DNA of 12,651 bases from Sphingomonadales bacterium. GTDB lineage: Bacteria; Bacteroidota; Bacteroidia; UBA7662. The position numbers were made by a program, and so were the translations under genes. The notes beneath the pieces were generated by a model that searched no databases, was not told the DNA's origin, and worked only from the letters and a program-made list of their open reading frames with translations. This document shows positions 5,944-12,651 of this stretch, piece after piece. The first letter of the stretch is position 1, and each line of letters begins with the position of its first letter. The stretch is from contig VHAW01000042.1 in the NCBI GenBank assembly GCA_016872225.1, positions 1 to 12,651 of the forward strand, written 5' to 3'.

Positions 5944-7269
5944 CTAAAAGGGCGTATCCTTTAGACCGTTATAAACCTTCAACGCAAGGTTAAGTCCCAT
6001 CCCGGCTACTGCGGTAGCTGGTTGGAATCCTCGGGGCAATGTTAAAAAGTCTGAACGTAATCCAGGGTACAAGGATCCGGTCTTTTCTTGCAAACCCATG
6101 GCAGCGGCGGCCATGATAGTCATGGAGGCCAAAGCCGTACGAGGATCCAATCCGCAATTCAAAGATGCTAAGCTCCAGGTAAGCCAAGGATTACCAGAGG
6201 GTGCAGATCCTGGATTCAAATCCGAACCAAGGGCTACACGCTGGCCCTTTTGAACCATGCGACCCAATGGGGCATACGGGATTCCGAGGTATAACGAACA
6301 TAAGGGCAATCCAACGGCAATCGGTGCATAGGGCCCAAGGCATTCTTCATCGGATGGGGAGAGCACCTCCAAATGGTCCATGCTCACCAAACCCAAACTT
6401 ATTGCAGCCTTGATTCCCCCTATGGAACTGAATTGATTAATATGGACTTTCACAGGCAATCCCAATCGCTGGGCTGCGTGCGCCAAATATTCCAAATCCT
6501 CAAGATCAAAGTATCCCTGTTCGCAGAATACATCCACAGCGTCTACCAAACCTTGGTCCGTCAGAGCGGGTAACCATTCATCCACCACGGTCCTTACATA
6601 CGATTTGGACCGGCCTTGGAATTCTGGCGGGACTGCATGCAGTCCAAGAAAGGTGGTCTGGACCGGTATCCCGGTCCGTTGCCCCAAAGCTCTTGCGACT
6701 CTTAAAGTTTTTGCTTCTGAATCCAGATCAAGACCGTACCCGCTTTTGATTTCGATAGAGCCAACCCCTAATTCAATTAAACGTTGGAGTCTGGGCAAGC
6801 TTTCATTCATCAAAGCTTCCTCGGAACATGCCCTTAACTGCCGAACTGAAGACAAAATCCCCCCTCCTCCCTCCGCTATTTGGCTATAGGTCACCCCTGC
6901 CAAACGCATTGCAAGCTCCGACGACCGGTCCCCTGCCCAAACAAGATGAGTATGTGGATCCACAAAGGCAGGGATGACCACTGCCCCTTCAAGGTCCGTC
7001 CTGGGACAATTTCCTTCCTGCCATCCCAACATGATTTGTGAAACTTCCTCCATGCGCCCTTCCAAAACCTGGAGAATAAAGCATTTTTCACTATTTTTCC
7101 CTTCATTTTGACCCATAACATTTTGACCTGTTGCCAAAATGCGGCCATTTTCCACCAAGATCCAAGCATCGGCAAGGGGGTCGCTCAAAGACCCACTTTG
7201 CCTACAGACGGCTTGGTAACCTTCGTGCCCCCAAAGAGCAGAAATTCCGTGATAAAGATGCAATGCCAT
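5944..7269 (-). CDS. hutI: Imidazolonepropionase
   Basis: HutI hydrolyses 4-imidazolone-5-propanoate to N-formimino-L-glutamate, the third step of histidine degradation in the cytoplasm. The 441-residue frame is an amidohydrolase with all expected metal ligands: H106 and H108 in VDPHTH, H211 in GLHAVP, H276 in KVHINQF, and D350 in LGSDLNPGS. R115 in AGDRSSE and the SGYGLD segment (176-181) are family hallmarks for substrate binding. The start chosen is ATG at 7267-7269; a TTG 33 nt further upstream adds only unlikely residues. A segment of about 35 residues between the N-terminal strand (ILVENGRILATG) and the EGAVVIPAFVDPHTH block is longer than I expect for the family. No hutH, hutU or hutG is visible nearby, so the gene stands apart from the rest of the pathway here. 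No clear promoter or terminator is seen. Confidence 0.95.
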   Translation of the reverse strand: MALHLYHGISALWGHEGYQAVCRQSGSLSDPLADAWILVENGRILATGQNVMGQNEGKNSEKCFILQVLEGRMEEVSQIMLGWQEGNCPRTDLEGAVVIPAFVDPHTHLVWAGDRSSELAMRLAGVTYSQIAEGGGGILSSVRQLRACSEEALMNESLPRLQRLIELGVGSIEIKSGYGLDLDSEAKTLRVARALGQRTGIPVQTTFLGLHAVPPEFQGRSKSYVRTVVDEWLPALTDQGLVDAVDVFCEQGYFDLEDLEYLAHAAQRLGLPVKVHINQFSSIGGIKAAISLGLVSMDHLEVLSPSDEECLGPYAPIAVGLPLCSLYLGIPYAPLGRMVQKGQRVALGSDLNPGSAPSGNPWLTWSLASLNCGLDPRTALASMTIMAAAAMGLQEKTGSLYPGLRSDFLTLPRGFQPATAVAGMGLNLALKVYNGLKDTPF

Positions 7270-7341
7270 GGTGTGAACCGACGTTACAAAGAAATGGTTC
7301 AAGACCAGAAATTCGGTTATAAAGAAATTCTATCTTGTCAA

Positions 7342-7374
7342 TTTGTTTGAACCTGAGATACGAAATTATTTTTG
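7342..7374 (+). promoter_or_regulatory. Bacteroidota-type promoter of the HtrA/DegP gene
   Basis: TATTTTTG (7367-7374) is a full match to TAnnTTTG. Two possible -33 TTTG elements, at 7342-7345 and 7346-7349, lie 21 and 17 nt upstream. The promoter is about 28 bp before the ATG at 7403. It falls inside the sequence a TTG start at 7343 would translate, and so favours the ATG at 7403. Confidence 0.58.
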
Positions 7375-7402
7375 CGACGAATCCATTTTTCACTCCTTCC
7401 CT

Positions 7403-8854
7403 ATGTTCCCAAACCAATCTAAATTACTTATTCAAATCGCTTGTTTTATGATTTTGATAAGCTTGGCCGCCTGGGGCGGAGCTCGCTGGGCTTTGGTTCA
7501 GGTTCGTTCCGAGCAATTTGCTCCATGGTGGCAATCAGAGGCGAACAACGGCCAACGCCTTTTACCTGTAGGGGCCAGCACTTCAATTCCAGACTTTGTG
7601 CTGGCCAGCGAACGGAGTACACCGGCCGTGGTTTATATCAAAACCCAATCGACTCAAGCCATGCGTTCCTTCAACGATTGGTTCTTCGGCGATTTCTTCA
7701 ATCAAGGACCCCAAACAGTGCTGAACTCAGGCTCTGGAGTCATTGTCTCCGAGGATGGGTATATCGTGACCAACAACCATGTGGTTGAGAAGGCCAGCAA
7801 AATTGAGGTAGTCCTTTACAATAAGAAATCCCTAAGTGCCGAGTTAATCGGCAGCGATCCAGGGTCTGATTTGGCCCTGCTCAAAATCGAGGCCACGAGC
7901 TTACCGATTATACCTTTTGCCAATTCCTCCCAGGTCAAGGTCGGCGAATGGGTCCTTGCAGTGGGCAACCCTTTCAACCTGACCTCCACGGTAACCGCGG
8001 GTATTGTAAGCGCCAAAGGCAGGAACCTACACCTGATGAGCAATCTGTTCCCCATCGAAGCCTTTATACAAACTGATGCGGCCATCAATCCCGGAAATTC
8101 AGGAGGCGCCTTGGTAAATACCAATGGTGCTCTTATTGGTATCAATACCGCCATTCTATCCAAAACAGGATCTTACAACGGTTATGGATTTGCCATCCCT
8201 TCCAACATTGTTCGCAAAGTCATCGGCGATCTCAAGGAATTCGGTAAAGTTCAACGAGCCTTCTTGGGTGCAGAGGTCGTGGATTTGGACGAGAAAATTT
8301 GCAAACAGACAGGTATCCAACACATGAATGGGGTCTTTATAACATCGATCAATCAAAGTGGGGGTGCAAGAGAGGCCGGCCTTCAATCCGGAGATGTCAT
8401 CACGGCCATCAACAACGAATCAGTTCATAGCAAATCGGCTTATGATGAACAACTTAGCTACCGTAGACCTGGAGAAACCGTCGAAATACAAATCGAAAGA
8501 GAAGGAAAAATAATCAAGTGTAAAGTACGTTTGACGAACCTTGATGGCGATACTGAAATCCAAAAGAACCGAAGCGTACGTTCCACCGAACTGGGTTGCG
8601 AATTGGAACCCCTCAGTAAAATGGAATTAGATGGGCTACAAACATCCCACGGGGTTCGGATCGTATCCATTCAAGCCGGCACCCTTAGCAGAATGGGTCT
8701 GCGAGAGGGCTTTGTCATCACGCATGTCAACAAAAAGGCTATGCAATCCCCTACCGACGTGATTGATGCGCTCAGCTCTACCCGGGGCCAGATCACCATC
8801 GAAGGTTACGACAAAAACGGAGGCAAAGCCGTTTACTCTTTCTACGGCTTCTGA
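7403..8854 (+). CDS. htrA: HtrA/DegP-family periplasmic serine endopeptidase with two PDZ domains
   Basis: This is a protein quality-control protease that degrades or holds misfolded envelope proteins. The 483-residue chain starts at ATG 7403. Residues about 8-30 (LLIQIACFMILISLAAWGG) are a signal peptide or membrane anchor. The trypsin-like domain (about 62-280) has the full triad: H126 in TNNHVV, D156 in GSDLALLKI, and S233 in NPGNSGGAL. It also has the typical VLNSGSGVIVSEDGYIVTN opening and the AVGNPFNL segment. PDZ1 is about 285-375 (GVFITSI...GLQSGDVITAIN). PDZ2 is about 395-483 and weaker (GVRIVSIQ...GLREGFVITHVN). Length and layout match the usual Bacteroidota enzyme. Its last 13 bp overlap the 3' end of the convergent floA. 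It is divergent from hutI, with a 133-bp shared gap that holds its promoter. Confidence 0.95.
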   Translation: MFPNQSKLLIQIACFMILISLAAWGGARWALVQVRSEQFAPWWQSEANNGQRLLPVGASTSIPDFVLASERSTPAVVYIKTQSTQAMRSFNDWFFGDFFNQGPQTVLNSGSGVIVSEDGYIVTNNHVVEKASKIEVVLYNKKSLSAELIGSDPGSDLALLKIEATSLPIIPFANSSQVKVGEWVLAVGNPFNLTSTVTAGIVSAKGRNLHLMSNLFPIEAFIQTDAAINPGNSGGALVNTNGALIGINTAILSKTGSYNGYGFAIPSNIVRKVIGDLKEFGKVQRAFLGAEVVDLDEKICKQTGIQHMNGVFITSINQSGGAREAGLQSGDVITAINNESVHSKSAYDEQLSYRRPGETVEIQIEREGKIIKCKVRLTNLDGDTEIQKNRSVRSTELGCELEPLSKMELDGLQTSHGVRIVSIQAGTLSRMGLREGFVITHVNKKAMQSPTDVIDALSSTRGQITIEGYDKNGGKAVYSFYGF

Positions 8855-9825
8855 TCCGAGGCTCCTGAAGGTTTGGCGATGGATTCCCGCATATCCGTAT
8901 CGGCCTTGATGTTCTGCATGCGATAATAATCCATAACACCCAATTGACCTTGTCGGAATGCGTCGGCAATAGCAAGCGGGATTTTGGCTTCTGCTTCAAT
9001 AACTTTGGCCCTGGCTTCTTGGGTATGGGCTTTAAATTCTTGTTCGAGCGCCACGGCCATGGCACGCTTTTCTTCAGCTCTCGCTTGAGCAATTTTCTTG
9101 TCAGCCTCGGCCTGATCTGTTTGCAATCCCGCACCAATATTCTTCCCCACATCCACGTCCGCAATATCAATAGACAAAATTTCAAAGGCGGTCCCGGCGT
9201 CCAGACCTTTGTTGAGCACTGCTTTGGAAATAAGGTCAGGGTTTTCGAGGACTTCTTTGTGATTCACGGCTGATCCAATCGAAGAAACAACCCCCTCGCC
9301 CACTCTCGCCAAGACCGTTTCCTCCCCAGCACCACCAACGAGCTGTTTGATGCTGGCCCGAACCGTGACCCTGGCCCTGGCAATCAATTGGATACCATCT
9401 TTGGCAACAGCGGTCACCGGAGGCGTATCGATAACCTTGGGGTTTACCGACATCTGCACCGCTTCGAACACATCTCGCCCGGCCAAATCGATGGCGGTAG
9501 CAGCCTTAAAATCCAAAGGGATATTGGCTTTTTCCGCAGAAATCAAGGCCCGTATGACGTTATTCACGTGGCCTCCTGCAAGGTAATGAGTTTCGATTTC
9601 ATTGGCAGAAACGCTTAGTCCGGCTTTGGTGGAGGTAATCATGGCATTCACCACCACGGCGGGGGGAACCTTCCGGATTCTCATCAAGACCAAGTCCATA
9701 ATGCCGATACGAACCCCTGAAAATACCGCAGTAATCCACAAATTGACTGGAACAAAATACAACAAAGTGAAAAAGGCCAAGGCCAACCCACCAGCTATCA
9801 CCAGTAAAAAAACCAAATCGTTCAT
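8842..9825 (-). CDS. floA: Flotillin-like membrane microdomain protein FloA
   Basis: FloA is a scaffold of bacterial functional membrane microdomains, embedded by its N-terminus on the cytoplasmic face. The 327-residue chain matches the family length. Residues about 4-36 are one or two hydrophobic segments (LVFLLVIAGGLALAFFTLLYFV, split here at VPVNLWITAVFSGV). About 40-210 is the SPFH-like core (VRIGIMDLVLMRIRKVPP, ITSTKAGL, LAGGHVNNVIRALISA). About 230-295 is an Ala/Glu-rich helical stretch (AEADKKIAQARAEEKRAM, then EARAKVIEAEAKIPLAIA). The protein ends in a short polar tail. It starts 28 bp after the argS stop, so it is probably the last gene of an arginase-argS-floA operon. An AGGAG lies about 15 nt before the ATG, rather far for a ribosome binding site. 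The 3' end overlaps htrA by 13 bp tail to tail with no hairpin between them. Confidence 0.95.
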   Translation of the reverse strand: MNDLVFLLVIAGGLALAFFTLLYFVPVNLWITAVFSGVRIGIMDLVLMRIRKVPPAVVVNAMITSTKAGLSVSANEIETHYLAGGHVNNVIRALISAEKANIPLDFKAATAIDLAGRDVFEAVQMSVNPKVIDTPPVTAVAKDGIQLIARARVTVRASIKQLVGGAGEETVLARVGEGVVSSIGSAVNHKEVLENPDLISKAVLNKGLDAGTAFEILSIDIADVDVGKNIGAGLQTDQAEADKKIAQARAEEKRAMAVALEQEFKAHTQEARAKVIEAEAKIPLAIADAFRQGQLGVMDYYRMQNIKADTDMRESIAKPSGASDQKP

Positions 9826-9853
9826 CGTTATTATTTAAGATCTCCTTGTAAAG

Positions 9854-11698
9854 TTACATTCGATTAGGGGCTTTGATCCCCAGTAAATCCAATGAATCGT
9901 GCAACAAGAGGCGGGTTTGGTTGCACAAAGCAATTCGAAACTTCCTCGTTTCTACCTGGGATTCTTGAAGAACGGGACAATCATGATAGAAGCGATTGAA
10001 TGCTGTAGCTAGGCCATAGGCAAAGTCCGCCACATGCGCAGGGTTGTATTGTTCAGCGGCCAAGTTCACGGAAGGCTCAAATTGAGAAAATTGCCGAATT
10101 AAGTCCAATTCAGCAGGAAGCCACGACCTCCCTTGATCAAGAGTCCAACTCTCGGCAAGTGCCTTTTCCTGAACGGGAACCCGAGCGAGCATCGAAGCAA
10201 TCCTGGCGTGAGCATATTGCACAAAGGGCCCGGTATGTCCGTGCATATCAAGAGAATCTTCGGGGTTGAACGTCATTCTTTTGGCAGGATCCACTTTAAG
10301 AATATAAAACTTTAGCGCAGCAAGTCCAATTTGCAAAGCCAATTCCCGGCGTTCTTCGGCAGCTATGGCTTGGAGTTTTTCGGATTCTACCATCTTTGCT
10401 TCGGCAAGCGCCTGCACCTCATTTATCAGGTCATCGGCATCCACTACTTTTCCTTCGCGGGATTTCATTGTTCCACTAGGCAAATCCACCATACCGTAGG
10501 AAAGATGGTGACAGCGGCTGGCCCAATCAAATCCAAGTTTTCCGAGAATAGCAAACAAAACTTTAAAATGATAGTTCTGTTCATCCGCCACGGTATAAAT
10601 CATTCGATCAAATCCCCAATCCTTCTGCCTTTGCTCGGCAGTTCCCAAATCCTGGGTGATGTAAACGGAAGTCCCGTCACTACGTAATAATATTTTAGAA
10701 TCAAGACCTATGTCCTGGAGATCAGCCCAAACCGCGCCTTGGTCATCCCTTCGGAAAACACCTTGGGCAAGTCCCTGCTCCACCAGATTTTTGCCCAATA
10801 AATAAGTTTGCGATTCGTAATAATTGCGATCAAAGCCAATACCCAATCGCTCATAGGTAGCCTCAAAACCTTCATAAACCCAAGCATTCATCTTTTTCCA
10901 AAGATTAACCACGGTCTCATCGCCCTGTTCCCATTGTTGAAGCATGGTTCTGGCCTCCTGCAGGATGGGAGCCGACGACTCCGCTTCTTCGCGAGTCAAG
11001 CCAGAGGCTATTCTCTCCTTGACTTGGGCTTGATACGCCTTTTCATAGAGAACATAATATTCTCCCACAAAATGATCGCCCTTCATATTAGAACCCATAG
11101 GATCTGAGCCTTCTCCAAATTTCTGCCAAGCCAGCATGCTTTTACAAATATGAATTCCTCGGTCATTGATAACCTGCACTCGAATGATTTCATGTCCCAA
11201 GCACGATAAAATTCGGTACATAGAATCCCCTAACAAATGGTTGCGAACATGACCCAAATGCAAAGGTTTGTTGGTGTTGGGGGAACTGTATTCAAGGACG
11301 ATTTTAGATCGAATTCCGCATTCCGCATTCCCTTGAACAGGATCAAATGATTGATTAGAAAGAGAATATCCCTTGGCCCAACGTTGGCGCCAATATGCTA
11401 AACTCAATCCCAAATTGAGAAATCCCCCCACTTGATTGGCAGAGCGAATTAAGGGTTCACCATTTTCCAAAGTCAGCGATGACCACAAAGGTCCCAGCAT
11501 CCCCGACAAAAGATCCGGTTTAACTCCCGCCACTTTGGCCAAGCCAAAAAGGACCAAGGTTAATTCCCCTTCAAACTCTTTGCGGGTTTCCTGCCAAACG
11601 GGCTCGATCACGATACCCTCCCAAAGGGATTGTTCAGCAAACCAAGCCCGAAGCGGAGCATCCAACCTTTGGACCAGAACCTCGTTCCATTCCATCAT
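9854..11698 (-). CDS. argS: Arginyl-tRNA synthetase
   Basis: ArgS charges tRNA-Arg with arginine in the cytoplasm. The 614-residue class Ia enzyme has an N-terminal tRNA-recognition (Add-1) domain (about 1-110, with VGGFLNLGLS). The HIGH signature region is SSPNTNKPLHLGHVRNHLLG (HLGH at 147-150). It also has VINDRGIHICKSMLAW (the arginine pocket region) and a KMSKS-equivalent loop MKSREGKVVDADDL (411-424). The C-terminal DALR anticodon-binding domain begins around DSLDMHGHTGPFVQYAHARI (481-500) and ends near DLLGIKAPNRM. Two adjacent ATG codons at 11698 and 11695 could both start; the outer is used. The start lies 3 bp from the arginase stop, indicating translational coupling. The sequence looks intact throughout. 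A cognate tRNA-Arg(ACG) lies elsewhere in this window at 503-576. Confidence 0.97.
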   Translation of the reverse strand: MMEWNEVLVQRLDAPLRAWFAEQSLWEGIVIEPVWQETRKEFEGELTLVLFGLAKVAGVKPDLLSGMLGPLWSSLTLENGEPLIRSANQVGGFLNLGLSLAYWRQRWAKGYSLSNQSFDPVQGNAECGIRSKIVLEYSSPNTNKPLHLGHVRNHLLGDSMYRILSCLGHEIIRVQVINDRGIHICKSMLAWQKFGEGSDPMGSNMKGDHFVGEYYVLYEKAYQAQVKERIASGLTREEAESSAPILQEARTMLQQWEQGDETVVNLWKKMNAWVYEGFEATYERLGIGFDRNYYESQTYLLGKNLVEQGLAQGVFRRDDQGAVWADLQDIGLDSKILLRSDGTSVYITQDLGTAEQRQKDWGFDRMIYTVADEQNYHFKVLFAILGKLGFDWASRCHHLSYGMVDLPSGTMKSREGKVVDADDLINEVQALAEAKMVESEKLQAIAAEERRELALQIGLAALKFYILKVDPAKRMTFNPEDSLDMHGHTGPFVQYAHARIASMLARVPVQEKALAESWTLDQGRSWLPAELDLIRQFSQFEPSVNLAAEQYNPAHVADFAYGLATAFNRFYHDCPVLQESQVETRKFRIALCNQTRLLLHDSLDLLGIKAPNRM

Positions 11699-11701
11699 AT
11701 C

Positions 11702-12651
11702 CTACGAATCATTAGAAGGTAATTGCAAGTCAATGGCGTTAGCCACTTTCACCAAAATTTCAAACGCCATTTCTGCCATTAAATTTTCTTTGTCAAGCGT
11801 GGGGTTGATTTCCACCATTTCAAAACAACAGACTTTAGGATTTCGAACAAGATTCTGTAACAACTTGCCAGCCTCTCGTTCATTAATCCCGCCGGGTACC
11901 GGAGTTCCCGTTCCTTGACTCAAACGAGCGTCTAAACTATCCACATCGAACGAAACATAAATGACATCGCAAGAGGCCAATGCATCCAGCGCATCCAAAG
12001 CAATCCGTTCCACGCCTTTGCGGCGTAATTCGGGAACCCCAAAGACTTTAACTTTGTGTTGGCGAATAAGTCTGGATTCCTGTGGCTCGAGATTCCTCAA
12101 AGCAATGTAAACGAGATCTTTATAATTGAGCATTGGGGGTGAACCAGCCATGGCCTGCAGCGAATGCCAACAATCTATGGTGGATGCATCGGGTTGGCGA
12201 ACCGCTGCGTCACGATGATCCTCTCCTAAAGCCACTGACAAAGTCATGCCATGCAAATTGCCAGATGGGGTCGTCCAAGGGGAATGAAGATCCGCATGGG
12301 CATCAATCCATATCACGCCCAATCGACGATTGGGCATCGCTTTTCGGATCCCGGCAATGGTCCCGGCGGCTGAGCTATGATCCCCGGCCAAAATAAGCGG
12401 ATATTCATCCCTAAGAAGGCTCTCACACACAGCATCCCGTACATTATGCATAACCTCGGCCACCCCGACCAGATACCTTGCAAAAGGAGATCCTTCCGAT
12501 CCATACAACAAGTCATTCCGATCGGGCACTACCGTGGAAGGCATTTTATAAAAAAACTTGCTTGCGAAGTCGTAAGCAGCGATTTTGATGGCATCAATTC
12601 CCAAACTAGCCCCACGGGTACCTGCCCCAAGTTCGGAACGAACCTCAATCA
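11702..12651 (-). CDS. rocF: Arginase (partial, N-terminal end at the window edge)
   Basis: Arginase hydrolyses L-arginine to ornithine and urea with a binuclear manganese centre. The frame is open to the right edge; 315 full codons are visible, beginning IEVRSELGAGTRGASLGID. That opening is near the very N-terminus of Bacteroidota arginases, so probably only a few residues are missing. A TTG at 12604 is internal, not the start. Counting from the first visible residue, the metal ligands are H91 (GDHS), D116, H118 and D120 (IDAHAD), and D235 and D237 (SFDVDSLD). E280 (EMVEINPTLD) is also in place. SGNLHG (129-134) matches the substrate loop of true arginases, which favours arginase over agmatinase or formimidoylglutamase (HutG). 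It is followed after 3 bp by argS. Confidence 0.9.
   Translation of the reverse strand, partial: IEVRSELGAGTRGASLGIDAIKIAAYDFASKFFYKMPSTVVPDRNDLLYGSEGSPFARYLVGVAEVMHNVRDAVCESLLRDEYPLILAGDHSSAAGTIAGIRKAMPNRRLGVIWIDAHADLHSPWTTPSGNLHGMTLSVALGEDHRDAAVRQPDASTIDCWHSLQAMAGSPPMLNYKDLVYIALRNLEPQESRLIRQHKVKVFGVPELRRKGVERIALDALDALASCDVIYVSFDVDSLDARLSQGTGTPVPGGINEREAGKLLQNLVRNPKVCCFEMVEINPTLDKENLMAEMAFEILVKVANAIDLQLPSNDS

Noticed and set aside
7343..7402. 20-codon extension of HtrA from TTG 7343
   Set aside because: It covers a TAnnTTTG promoter element and would put polar residues before the signal peptide; ATG 7403 is preferred.
11702..12651. Formimidoylglutamase (HutG) partner of HutI
   Set aside because: The substrate loop SGNLHG and the SELGAGTRGAS opening fit arginase, and the gene is coupled to argS, not to hutI.
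1..12651. CRISPR array, tandem repeats or insertion sequence
   Set aside because: No regularly spaced repeats, terminal inverted repeats or transposase-like frames were seen on reading both strands.

Overview
The window reads as chromosome of a member of the Bacteroidota. The evidence is a large secreted protein ending in a type IX secretion (T9SS) sorting domain, promoters of the Bacteroidota form TTG/TTTG...TAnnTTTG, start codons without clear Shine-Dalgarno sequences, and family variants typical of the phylum. Genus and species cannot be read from the sequence.

Layout. Positions 1-353 (minus) hold the N-terminal part of a CI/LexA-like XRE regulator cut by the window edge. A palindrome lies just upstream of its start. 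A tRNA-Arg(ACG) gene with its own TAnnTTTG element follows at 503-576. From 654 to 1840 are two decayed plus-strand genes: an Lcl/DUF1566-like lipoprotein-type domain gene broken by an amber codon, and the front end of a GH16 beta-glucanase (laminarinase-like) gene carrying nonsense codons and a frameshift and lost from the catalytic domain onward. A strong intrinsic terminator (1839-1871) serves the next gene, a 942-residue secreted multidomain alpha/beta hydrolase (1933-4761, minus) with carbohydrate-binding-like, dockerin-like, cohesin-like and T9SS sorting modules. Upstream of it on the same strand is an AraC-type regulator with a degenerate receiver domain (4842-5702).

The right half is housekeeping. 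It contains hutI (imidazolonepropionase, 5944-7269, minus) and, divergent from it, an HtrA/DegP-type periplasmic serine protease (7403-8854, plus) with a recognisable promoter. Converging on the protease with a 13-bp overlap is a minus-strand run of arginase, argS and floA. The 3-nt and about 28-nt gaps between these three genes suggest one operon whose start lies at or just beyond the right edge.

How the genes relate. Arginase and arginyl-tRNA synthetase draw on the same substrate, arginine, and are probably co-transcribed. The AraC-like gene sits directly upstream of the secreted hydrolase and is its most likely local regulator. HtrA and FloA both concern the cell envelope and end tail to tail. 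No wholly new defence or mobile system is visible. The most unusual items are the pseudo-receiver AraC protein, the hydrolase carrying cohesin-like and dockerin-like modules in one chain, and the repeated replacement of conserved tryptophans by TAG in the relic genes.
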